Positions 36,721-44,215 of a stretch of 64,000 bases of DNA are shown piece by piece. The position numbers and the translations under genes were made by a program. Source of the stretch: Methanolapillus africanus (GTDB lineage: Archaea; Halobacteriota; Methanosarcinia; Methanosarcinales; Methanosarcinaceae); the NCBI RefSeq assembly GCF_032714475.1, contig NZ_JAWDKD010000020.1, positions 60,093-124,092 on the forward strand. Reading direction: 5' to 3'. Position 1 is the first letter of the stretch. Every line of letters begins with the position of its first letter. Under the pieces are notes generated by a model. That model was not told the origin of the DNA and did not search any database. It saw nothing but the letters and a program-made list of their open reading frames with translations.

Positions 36721-37893
36721 ATGGATGAAAAAGATCAACCGGCGGCGGGTTTTTTGAAAATCGAAGAAGGCACGACAAACGTTTTGGTGCCGGCTGAAAA
36801 CGACGTCAAAATCCCGACCGCCTCGGTTTCTGTTTTTTACAATCCGGAAATGGAAATGAACCGCGACATCAATGTGGCGGCAACCTCCGTTTTTGTCGGC
36901 CGGTTGGCCGAACGCAAAGGCTTTGAAAAAATCAACATCCGGTATCTGGACGCCTTTTCCGCCTCCGGCATCCGCGGTCTTCGGATCGCCAACGAAGTCG
37001 GCATTTCCGTTGTTCTCAACGATATTAAACCGGAAGCTGTCAATTTGATTCAAAAAAACATCACTGAAAATAATCTCCAAAACGCCTCTGCCGTTTGCGA
37101 AGACGCGAACGTTCTTCTCTGTCGGGAAAAATTCGCCATCGTCGACATTGATCCGTTCGGCACACCGTCTCCGTTTTTGGACGCCGCCGCCATGTCGGCA
37201 ACGTTTCTTCTCGGCGTGACCGCTACCGATACCGCTCCGCTTTGCGGTGCCCATCTCAAATCCGGCATGCGCAAATATGATGCTGTTCCGCTCAACAATG
37301 AATTTCACAGTGAAATGGGGCTTCGCATTCTGCTCGGCAGCATTGCCCGCGAAACCGCCAAGTTTGACAAAGGAATTCGTCCTTTGTTGTCGCATTCAAC
37401 GCGGCACTACGTCCGTGTTTATGCCGAAATTTTGCATGGCGCCGGCCGTGCCGACCAAACGCTTCAAAATCTCGGATTTTTAGCGTGGTGCCCGCATTGT
37501 AATAATCGGGAAACCAAAAATGGTCTTGCCGTTTTTATGTCGGAAACGTGCGAATGCGGAAGCAAGCGAAAACTCGCCGGTCCACTTTGGCTCGGACCAC
37601 TTCGAGAAGAACAGTTCTGCAGCGACGTTATCAGCATGCTTGATCAAATGCCGCTCAACAAAAAAGAGCCTGCCAAAAAGCTCGTTGAATCTTGCAAAAA
37701 CGAAGCCGATCTTCCGTTTTTCTATGACCAGCACATGTTTTGCGAAGAATTGAAAATCTCGGCGCCGCCGATCGAACCGTTTTTGGAAAAGTTGCGGACC
37801 GCCGGATATATTGCAACCCGAACGCATTTTTCAGGAACGTCTTTTAAAACAGACGCGCCGATTGATGAAATTAAAAAGAAGTTGTTGGAATAA
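36721..37893 (+). CDS. trm1: tRNA (guanine(26)-N2)-dimethyltransferase Trm1
   Basis: 390 residues. SAM-dependent core: LDAFSASGIRGLRIANE near 80, NDIKPEAVNLIQKN, and the catalytic DIDPFGTPSPFLDAA near 141-155. A zinc-finger-like region CPHCNN...CECG near 260-280 follows. Makes m2,2-G26 in tRNA. It follows ftsY at five bases, so an operon. Length fits archaeal Trm1 (about 380). Confidence 0.95.
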   Translation: MDEKDQPAAGFLKIEEGTTNVLVPAENDVKIPTASVSVFYNPEMEMNRDINVAATSVFVGRLAERKGFEKINIRYLDAFSASGIRGLRIANEVGISVVLNDIKPEAVNLIQKNITENNLQNASAVCEDANVLLCREKFAIVDIDPFGTPSPFLDAAAMSATFLLGVTATDTAPLCGAHLKSGMRKYDAVPLNNEFHSEMGLRILLGSIARETAKFDKGIRPLLSHSTRHYVRVYAEILHGAGRADQTLQNLGFLAWCPHCNNRETKNGLAVFMSETCECGSKRKLAGPLWLGPLREEQFCSDVISMLDQMPLNKKEPAKKLVESCKNEADLPFFYDQHMFCEELKISAPPIEPFLEKLRTAGYIATRTHFSGTSFKTDAPIDEIKKKLLE

Positions 37894-37939
37894 TTTCTCG
37901 TTTTCATTTTTTTAATTTCCTTTTTTGTTTTGTTTTTTT

Positions 37940-37972
37940 GGCGGCAGCAGGCGTGCGCGTTATGGCGACACA
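37940..37972 (+). repeat. Motif C copy
   Basis: tgtttttttggcggcagcag then gcgtgcgcgttatggcgaca, 3' of trm1 and in its orientation. Confidence 0.7.
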
Positions 37973-38050
37973 TTCTTTTTCAAATCTTTGAAAATTGCCC
38001 ATTGTTTTTGATTTTGAGTTAAGAAGATGACGTTGTAGATTTTTTCAAAT

Positions 38051-38440
38051 TCAAGCAAACCAACCCGCAAAATCTGACGCAAAAATTCCGTCGCTTCGCT
38101 AGGAATTTTTCAAGGGCGGTGGGAGTCCGTTTCCGTAAGTTTGCTTCGCAAACGGCTCCCTTCGGTCGCTAAAAGTTTGGGTTTCATTTATTCATATTTA
38201 TTGTGTAAACCATCCCGCAAAATCAGACGCTTTGCGTCTGTATTTTGCGGATTCCGATCAGTAAGATGCAGTGATTTACAAATTCAGATTGCACCTACAG
38301 GTGACTGTTTTTAGATTTCAGTTTGCACCCGCAGATTATGGAACTGAGCTGCATCTGCCGCTTGCTGTTCAATTTGTATCTGCTGAACGGTATCCGTAAA
38401 ATACAGATGCTTCGCATCTGCATTTTGCGGGGCCGTTTGC
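38051..38440. repeat. Class A hairpin-bounded repeat element with module D
   Basis: Starts tcaagcaaaccaacccgcaa; module D follows (38081-38169), then a second flank gtaaaccatcccg and hairpin 38215-38250. Two or three degenerate units of the class A repeat, here on the minus strand, reach to the right hairpin 38394-38430, which ends in ggggccgtttgc. Left and right hairpins are inverted copies; stem bases GACGC/GCGTC on the left are GATGC/GCATC on the right, both paired. No coding potential. It fills most of the 850-bp trm1-lipoprotein gap. Confidence 0.75.
38081..38169. repeat. Module D, double hairpin (copy 1)
   Basis: Hairpin 1: AAAAATTCC...GGAATTTTT enclosing gtcgcttcgcta. Then aagggcggt. 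Hairpin 2: GGGAG-CCGTTT...AAACGG-CTCCC. A second, similar copy is at 52194-52283. It looks like a structured RNA or DNA module. Confidence 0.55.
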
Positions 38441-38570
38441 ATCTTCTGTTTCCAACAATACAGTTGCGTCTTGTTCTGGTTTGAATCAACCGGTTTTATT
38501 TCAAAAAAACCGCTTCCATTATTTTAATATTTTCTTTTTTATATATCGGTCGGGCGTTTTGGTGAACAAC

Positions 38571-38582
38571 ACTTATATACCA
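38571..38582 (+). promoter_or_regulatory. TATA box candidate, first cupredoxin-like gene
   Basis: acttatatacca. It lies about 160 bases upstream of the start; a tttatatatcgg at 38537-38548 is an alternative. A long leader would result. Confidence 0.3.
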
Positions 38583-38742
38583 AAGTCCCATATATTCATT
38601 AACTTTCAATTTACTGTTCCTATATTGTTTTATGATTCTATATTATTTCCATGGAATCAAATTCGGTCTATCGAATAATATCATATCGTCGAACGATATT
38701 TTGACAGTAAATTGGGAATCATCCATTCAAAGAGGAATATTT

Positions 38743-39285
38743 ATGCAAATGAAAAAAACATTCATGGTTCTCTTAGCATTGGTTTTATTGATCGGCGCCG
38801 TCGGCGCAGCCGGATGTCTCGGCGGCGATGACGACAACGTGACCAACCAAAGCAACCAGTCCAACCAATCGAATCAAACAGAACCGACCACAGAACCGTC
38901 CCAGCCGGCCAACCCGGAACCGGCTCAACCGGCCAACCCGGAACCCGAACCGCCGGCACCATCCGGTGAAACGGTGACTGTTCAAAACACCTCTGAATTT
39001 GACGGAACACCCAAAGTTCTCGTCATTGCAAAGGACCGCAAATTTTCGGCAAACACGGTGAACATCAGTGCCGGCGAAACTGTCAGAATCTGGAACCGTG
39101 AAGACGTTAACTTCGCACATCTGTACCACTCTGAAGAAGGCGCTTTCCCGGACACCAAAGTCAACATCAAATACGATATTTACTTCACTTTCAACCAGCC
39201 CGGCACTTATAAAATTGACATTTACAATCCGAGCACCGGCGAACCCTACCCAACAAATGCGGTTTTGACGGTCAAGGTAACTTAA
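38743..39285 (+). CDS. Cupredoxin-like lipoprotein, paralogue 1
   Basis: 180 residues from ATG 38743, preceded by AGAGGAATATTT. A signal peptide with lipobox GAAGCLGG (Cys about 22), then a Glu/Pro/Asn/Gln linker (residues 30-75), then a domain of about 100 residues: VLVIAKDRKFSANTVNISAG, ETVRIWNREDVNFAHLYHSE, FTFNQPGTYKIDIYNP. The strand layout and the pGTY strand match plastocyanin-like cupredoxins, but where GTY-x-Y-x-C-x-x-H carries the copper ligands this has GTYKIDIYNP, so the Cys and second His are absent. Likely an extracellular membrane-anchored protein that does not bind type 1 copper. First of four tandem paralogues. Confidence 0.75.
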   Translation: MQMKKTFMVLLALVLLIGAVGAAGCLGGDDDNVTNQSNQSNQSNQTEPTTEPSQPANPEPAQPANPEPEPPAPSGETVTVQNTSEFDGTPKVLVIAKDRKFSANTVNISAGETVRIWNREDVNFAHLYHSEEGAFPDTKVNIKYDIYFTFNQPGTYKIDIYNPSTGEPYPTNAVLTVKVT

Positions 39286-39342
39286 TTTAATTTCATCAAT
39301 AAAATCTCAACTTAACTAAATAAACAGCAACGGGGTTAACAT

Positions 39343-39819
39343 ATGAAAATGATTCATTCAAAATCATTTTTTACTTTTTTATTGCTTTTGATTCTCCTTT
39401 CCGTTGCCGGCTTTTCGGGTTGTATCGGCGGGTCCGATACATCCGGCAATAACACAGCCAATTCATCCGGTTCGGGTTTCGGCTCAGAATCGGTGACCGT
39501 TTGGTCGTCTTCCGATTATGAAGGATTTACCGACCAAACCGTTTTGGCAAAAGGCCGTCAATTTGTGAATTCTTCGGTCACCATTCAAACCGGCGAGACC
39601 GTCCGAATTTGGAACCGCGAAGATCAAGCGCACTACGACCACCTCTACCACTCGGAAGACGGTGCCTTTAAAGACATCCGCGTCAACGCTCTTGACAGCA
39701 CTTATTTGGTATTTAACAAACCCGGCACTTACAAAATCGATCTTTACAATCCGGATACCAACTCATTTTACGGCACGACCGGCAATACTGTTTTGACGGT
39801 GACGGTGACGAAACCATAA
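39343..39819 (+). CDS. Cupredoxin-like lipoprotein, paralogue 2
   Basis: 158 residues. Signal peptide with lipobox GFSGCIGG, a short Ser/Asn/Gly linker, and the same domain: VLAKGRQFVNSSVTIQTGET, VRIWNREDQAHYDHLYHSED, FNKPGTYKIDLYNPDT. The copper Cys and C-terminal His are replaced as in paralogue 1. The linker is shorter and lacks the Pro repeats. Spacing to paralogue 1 is 57 bases, so an operon is likely. Confidence 0.75.
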   Translation: MKMIHSKSFFTFLLLLILLSVAGFSGCIGGSDTSGNNTANSSGSGFGSESVTVWSSSDYEGFTDQTVLAKGRQFVNSSVTIQTGETVRIWNREDQAHYDHLYHSEDGAFKDIRVNALDSTYLVFNKPGTYKIDLYNPDTNSFYGTTGNTVLTVTVTKP

Positions 39820-39919
39820 ATAAAAAACGGTTTTTCAATTTTTTTAATTTTTAGTTTGATTTATTTAATATTTGATTTATTTGAAATTTAATTTCATTTC
39901 AATATCGGGGAAATATTTT

Positions 39920-40432
39920 ATGCAAATCACAAAATCCAAAACACTCATGATTTTAGTAACCCTTGTGGTTCTGATTTCCGTGGTCGGACTTGCCGGATGT
40001 ATCGGCGGCGACAACTCGACCAACACCACCAACAACACAACCAACGCCACAAATAATACAACCAATAACACAACCAACACAACGCCATCTGCCGGCTCTG
40101 TGACTGTTCAAACCATGGAACAATTCACAGGCGACAAGAATACAGCGATTACCGTTCTGGCCAAAAACAGACAATTCATGAACGCAAATCCCAGCATCAC
40201 AACCGGACAAACTCTTCACATCTGGAACAGAGAAGACGTTTCACCGTACAAACACCTTTACCACTCTGAAGAAGGCGTCTTTGAAGACATTCAAAACAAT
40301 CCGAGATACGAGGTCTACATGACGTTCAACCAACCGGGCGTTTACCACATTGACCTTTACAACCCGGATACAGGCGCTTTCTATGACACCACCGGAAACA
40401 GAACAATGACGGTGACTGTTACAAACGCTTAA
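39920..40432 (+). CDS. Cupredoxin-like lipoprotein, paralogue 3
   Basis: 170 residues from ATG 39920 (CGGGGAAATATTTT upstream). Lipobox GLAGCIGG. The linker is a run of Asn/Thr (NNTTNATNN...), dense in N-x-T sequons, so probably heavily N-glycosylated at the archaeal surface. Domain: VLAKNRQFMNANPSITTG, LHIWNREDVSPYKHLYHSEE, FNQPGVYHIDLYNPDT. The conserved HLYHSE is kept and the copper Cys/His are missing. Confidence 0.75.
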   Translation: MQITKSKTLMILVTLVVLISVVGLAGCIGGDNSTNTTNNTTNATNNTTNNTTNTTPSAGSVTVQTMEQFTGDKNTAITVLAKNRQFMNANPSITTGQTLHIWNREDVSPYKHLYHSEEGVFEDIQNNPRYEVYMTFNQPGVYHIDLYNPDTGAFYDTTGNRTMTVTVTNA

Positions 40433-40479
40433 TTTTTTAAAAATAAAAATTGATTCAAATCAATCATTTGAATTAATAA

Positions 40480-40507
40480 TGCCGGCTTTGCCGGCAATCT
40501 TTTTTAT
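40480..40507 (+). terminator. Hairpin plus T-run after paralogue 3
   Basis: TGCCGGC-ttt-GCCGGCA followed by atctttttt. It suggests that paralogue 4 has its own promoter in the following 160 bp. Confidence 0.7.
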
Positions 40508-40671
40508 TTAAAATTCAGGGTCCTCTTCTTTTTTTATGCATTTCATCTTTTCTTCAATATGTGTAATTTTGATTTCTGGTTTTTGATTCCATATTTTTAT
40601 AAATTTAGCCAATGACTTAAAATATTATAATATACATTTAATCTTTGATTTTTTATAAAAGAGGAAATATG

Positions 40672-41187
40672 ATGAAATCTGCAAAATCCCTGACGTTTGT
40701 CTTATTACTGCTCACGCTTGTGGTTGCCGTCGGAATTTCCGGTTGTGTCGACAGTTCGAACAACACCACACCGGATAACAATACGACGCCGGCCAACAAC
40801 ACAACCAATAATACGACAAATAACACGACCAACAACACAACAAACAATACCACACCGGGCCCCGGTTCTGTCACTGTTTCCCGTCCGGGAGAATATAACG
40901 GCACACCGGTTCAAACAATCATTGCGGAAAACCGTGAATTTACCACCCACAACACATCCATCTCCGTCGGCGACACGCTTCATGTTTGGAACCGCGAGAT
41001 GAACACGCCTTACAACCACCTCTACCACTCTGAGGAAGGCGCTTTTGAAGATGTCCAAGTCAACGCCAAATATGAAATTTATTTCACATTCAACGAGCCC
41101 GGCGTTTACCACATTGACCTTTACAATCCGGACACAGGCACATTCTATATGTCTTCCGGTGATGTTTTGACGGTCACAGTGACTTAA
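40672..41187 (+). CDS. Cupredoxin-like lipoprotein, paralogue 4
   Basis: 171 residues from ATG 40672; AGAGGAA is 5-6 bases upstream (an adjacent ATG at 40669 is less well spaced). Lipobox GISGCVDS, an Asn/Thr sequon-rich linker, then IIAENREFTTHNTSISVGDT, LHVWNREMNTPYNHLYHSEE and FNEPGVYHIDLYNPDT. NRED of the other copies is NREM here. Copper Cys/His are missing. A separate terminator follows each of paralogues 3 and 4. Confidence 0.75.
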   Translation: MKSAKSLTFVLLLLTLVVAVGISGCVDSSNNTTPDNNTTPANNTTNNTTNNTTNNTTNNTTPGPGSVTVSRPGEYNGTPVQTIIAENREFTTHNTSISVGDTLHVWNREMNTPYNHLYHSEEGAFEDVQVNAKYEIYFTFNEPGVYHIDLYNPDTGTFYMSSGDVLTVTVT

Positions 41188-41211
41188 AATCAGATCATTC
41201 GTAAATGAATT

Positions 41212-41238
41212 GAAAAACATCGCAGAAGCGATGTTTTT
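41212..41238 (+). terminator. Hairpin plus T-run after paralogue 4
   Basis: AAAAACATCGC-agaa-GCGATGTTTTT, an 11-bp stem ending in five Ts, 25 bases after the stop. Confidence 0.75.
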
Positions 41239-41384
41239 ATTCATTTTTACTTTTTTTGTTTCATTTTTACTTTTTTTGTTTCATTTTTAATTTCTGTCTT
41301 TTTTTTAAATTTCTTTCTTTTTTTTAATTTGTTTCTTTTGTTAACATTTTTCACTTTGCTCTTTTTCTGATTTCATCAAAACAT

Positions 41385-41404
41385 ATATGTTTCATGAAAC
41401 ATAT
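41385..41404. promoter_or_regulatory. Perfect 20-bp palindrome, probable operator of the wHTH gene
   Basis: ATATGTTTCATGAAACATAT is a perfect inverted repeat. It ends 38 bases before the start codon of the winged-helix regulator, overlapping an AT-rich promoter stretch (acatatatg), so it is well placed for autoregulation. Confidence 0.6.
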
Positions 41405-41442
41405 TATTCCTCATCATTGTTTTAAAATTAAGAGGATTTTCC

Positions 41443-42117
41443 ATGATTCCCGATATTGAAAAATTTCTGTTTCAAGAAAAAACATGTCTTTCCATTCTTT
41501 TTATTTATGACAAAGAAGTCACGTACATTTCGGAAGTGGCGGCAAACATCGATTCAACGTTTGCACACACCAACAAAATCATCAAAAAGCTGGATGAAAT
41601 CGGTTTTATTTCCACTTTTTTCGAAGGCCGGACGCGCTTCCTTCAATTGACGCCCAAAGGCTGGCATTACGCAAAAAATTTGACGCAGGCGCATCAAGTC
41701 GTTTTGTCTGACGAAATCTTTGAATTTCCGGAAGGCTACGTTCCGACCCGAAAGCCGGATCCTGAGCCCGAAGTTTCGGCGTCTGCCGGCGCATATGCCG
41801 AAACCGGCGGCGCAGACGGAACAGGTTTTGGCGGAAGCGAACGGAAGAAAGAGAAAAAAGTATATGTGGGACCGCTCACGCTGGAAGACCGGATTGAAAT
41901 TTTCGGAGACAAAATCCAAGAGATTTATGAGGAACAAACGGAATCCGACGCCGATTCGGAAACACTTCTTCGAAAACTCGGGCCTTATGACCGTGAACTC
42001 AAAATGATCGGCAAAGAAATTGAAGGCTTGCCAGATCCGGATCCGAAATTGGTTAAGTCATACAGGGTTGCCGTTATGAAGTATTCTTTTTATTTGGGAA
42101 AAGAGTATGAGAAGTAA
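41443..42117 (+). CDS. MarR-like winged-helix transcriptional regulator
   Basis: 224 residues. The N-terminal about 85 residues form a winged helix: FLFQEKTCLSILFIYDKEVTYISEV, then THTNKIIKKLDEIGFIS (recognition helix region) and RTRFLQLTPKGWHYA (wing). A Pro/Glu/Gly/Ala linker (105-140) leads to a helical C-terminus of about 80 residues that may bind a ligand or dimerise. It starts with SD-like AGAGGATTTTCC. Single-gene unit, with a palindrome in front; likely autoregulated. The regulon is unknown; the upstream lipoprotein cluster is a candidate by position. Confidence 0.8.
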   Translation: MIPDIEKFLFQEKTCLSILFIYDKEVTYISEVAANIDSTFAHTNKIIKKLDEIGFISTFFEGRTRFLQLTPKGWHYAKNLTQAHQVVLSDEIFEFPEGYVPTRKPDPEPEVSASAGAYAETGGADGTGFGGSERKKEKKVYVGPLTLEDRIEIFGDKIQEIYEEQTESDADSETLLRKLGPYDRELKMIGKEIEGLPDPDPKLVKSYRVAVMKYSFYLGKEYEK

Positions 42118-42199
42118 TAAAAGAGATGGAAAGTTAGAATCTTTGAATAAATAAAATATTGTAAATAATGTAAATAATGTTGAAAACGTTGTTGATTTT

Positions 42200-42934
42200 A
42201 TGATTATTGAATTATTGCAGCCGGTTTACGGTCACGAAGAAAACGCGAAAAAATCGCTCAAAGCGTTTATGGACGAAGAGTTTAAAGACCTTGACGTTGC
42301 TTTTGAGATTTTGTCGCCGAAAGTCGCGGGGAAAAAACATCTGTCGGTTATGGTTTCCGGAGACGACGAGGAAGTTTCCGCCAACTTTTTGTACAACGCA
42401 TTCGGAAAGCCCCTTCAAAAATCCGACGCCGTCCCGGGAGAAACGTACAAAGGCTTTATTTCAAAAATCGAGCCCGACCAAATCACCGTTGACATCGGAT
42501 TTGATGCAATCGTTTCCGCGATGTCGCTGTCAACGCTCGGCGCCGGAAACGCCGGACAAATTGCCGCCCGCTTCGGCATGATTCCGTATTTGCCGGTCAC
42601 GGTGACAATTCCAACCGGATCCGTGCCGGCGGATGAGCTTTGGGCGGTCGGAAAAGTGAATTTTTCCAAAGAGCAAATTGATTTATGGTGGACGTGGAAA
42701 AAGTCGTCGACCGACCGGATTTTTTTGAACAACGCCACCCGTTCCCAGGTCAAAGCGGCGCTCAAAAAGAAAAGGCACGGCCGGGATGTTTACGGTGTCG
42801 AACGGCTCGGATTGATGGAATGCGTCGTCATTTGCAACGAAAAAACAGACGGTCCCGGAATTGTGGCGTCGATTGGAAAGTTACTGCCGTCGCAAATGGG
42901 CGTGCTGCTGGCGGATAAAAAAAGTGTGAAATAA
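42200..42934 (+). CDS. DUF2110 family protein
   Basis: 244 residues, typical length. The N-terminus MIIELLQPVYGHEENAKKSL and the core ETYKGFISKIEPDQITVDIG resemble the archaeal DUF2110 family, which has an S1/OB-like middle strand set and a C-terminal RNA/DNA-binding-like region (KVNFSKEQIDLWWTWKKSST). The function is unknown; homologues are found across methanogens, often near transcription genes. Here it follows the winged-helix regulator at 82 bases. Confidence 0.8.
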   Translation: MIIELLQPVYGHEENAKKSLKAFMDEEFKDLDVAFEILSPKVAGKKHLSVMVSGDDEEVSANFLYNAFGKPLQKSDAVPGETYKGFISKIEPDQITVDIGFDAIVSAMSLSTLGAGNAGQIAARFGMIPYLPVTVTIPTGSVPADELWAVGKVNFSKEQIDLWWTWKKSSTDRIFLNNATRSQVKAALKKKRHGRDVYGVERLGLMECVVICNEKTDGPGIVASIGKLLPSQMGVLLADKKSVK

Positions 42935-43086
42935 ATCATCCGTTCAATTATAAGTTGAACGAGACAAATGATTTAAATAAAGTGACTGAAATAAAAATAT
43001 CCATCGGAATATTGTCTATTCATTATCTATTCATTCTCGAAATCATCATTGAAAATCAAATTTGAAAATCAAATCGGAGGTCTTCT

Positions 43087-43617
43087 ATGAAAAATAAAAT
43101 TTTAATGATTATCGCGCCCGAGCGCTTCCGCGACGAAGAGTTTTTCCACCCCAAAGAAGTCTTTGAAAAAAATGGCTTTACGGTTGTTGTTGCCTCGACC
43201 AAACTCGGCGTCGCCCAGGGCGTCAAAGGCGGTTCTTACAACGTCGACATCACGATTTCGGATGCCAAAGCCGACGATTACGACGCGATTACAATTTCCG
43301 GCGGCGGCGGTTCGAAGGCTTTTTTGTGGAATGACTCGGCGCTTCATGCTCTTTTAAAAGACGCGGACGCCAAAAACAAAGTCGTTTCCGCCATTTGTAA
43401 TGCACCGGCGGTTTTGGCCAAGGCGGGGCTTTTGTCGGGCAAAAATGCCACCGTTTTTGACGATCCGGACGCCATTTCAGCTTTGAACGCGGCGGGCTCG
43501 AAATTAAAGCCGGAGCATGTCGTTCGCGACGGACGGATGATTACGGGAGACGGACCCGATGCTTCTTATGATTTTGGGGAAGAAGTCTTAAAAGCAATTC
43601 GTGAAACTGAAAAATGA
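43087..43617 (+). CDS. DJ-1/PfpI family protein
   Basis: 176 residues. N-terminal MIIAPERFRDEEFFHPKEVF with the conserved Glu, then ISGGGGSKAFLWND and the nucleophile elbow SAICNAPAVLAKAG with Cys near residue 105. ATG 43087 follows ATCGGAGGTCTTCT (strong site). Members are deglycases/chaperones or proteases in stress response; which one cannot be told. Single-gene unit. Confidence 0.9.
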   Translation: MKNKILMIIAPERFRDEEFFHPKEVFEKNGFTVVVASTKLGVAQGVKGGSYNVDITISDAKADDYDAITISGGGGSKAFLWNDSALHALLKDADAKNKVVSAICNAPAVLAKAGLLSGKNATVFDDPDAISALNAAGSKLKPEHVVRDGRMITGDGPDASYDFGEEVLKAIRETEK

Positions 43618-43732
43618 GTGGTTGGCTCGTTTTTCTTTTTTTAATATTTTTCAGTTCCCATTTCTGTTCCCCACTTCTGTTTTCCGTTTGTGTTTCTCAT
43701 TTACTAATTCCATCTGTCAATCTTAGGGGAAT

Positions 43733-44182
43733 CCGCAAATTCAGACGCGAAACGCGTCTGAATTAGCGGGGCTGTTTGGAATTTTTCAGTAACAACAATA
43801 CAGATGTTGCCTGTTCCGTATTCCCAATCTGTTTCCAACAATACAGTTGCTTTCTTGTTCAGTATTTTCAATCTGTTTCCACAAATACAGTTGCTTGCAT
43901 GTTCTGTTTTCTCAATCTGTTTCCAACAATACAGTTGCTTTCTTGTTCCGTATTCTCAATCTGTTTCCAATAATACAGTTGCTCACTTGTTCCGTATTCT
44001 CAATCTGTTTCCACAAATACAGTTGCTTTCTTGTTCCGTATTTTCAATCTGTTTCCATAAATACAGTTGCTCACTTGTTCCCTATTTCCAATCTGTTTCC
44101 ACAAATACACATAATTCCTTGCTCCAAAAGGAATCTCGCAGCCGCACGGTTTTTATTTTTGCTGCCGCAAAAATAAAAACTC
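43733..44182. repeat. Class B element: hairpin + 45-bp tandem array + hairpin
   Basis: Left hairpin 43733-43769 (CCGCAAATTCAGACGCG-aaa-CGCGTCTGAATTAGCGG, one mismatch). Then about seven units of 45 bp, aatacagttgctttcttgtt followed by ccgtattctcaatctgtttc, from 43795 to 44112. Right hairpin 44149-44180 (GTTTTTATTTTTGC...GCAAAAATAAAAAC). The unit is divisible by three, so all forward frames stay open, but the repeat products look non-biological and no start signal exists. It fills the 600-bp gap between DJ-1 and the phosphatase. Confidence 0.75.
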
Positions 44183-44215
44183 GTCAACGATTTCGGATTT
44201 CTCAAAAAATGATTC

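Noticed and set aside
35657..36778. Long minus-strand frame of 373 codons opposite ftsY
   Set aside because: Antisense shadow of a highly conserved gene; no ribosome site. Similar shadows opposite gap, frhA, topA and rfcL were dropped.
38743..41187. Functional blue-copper proteins
   Set aside because: The Cys and second His ligands are absent in all four; called cupredoxin-like only.
43733..44182. CRISPR array
   Set aside because: Units are head-to-tail 45-bp repeats without unique spacers, they degenerate by substitution, and no cas genes lie nearby. The same applies to 49.2 and 63.75 kb and to class A arrays.
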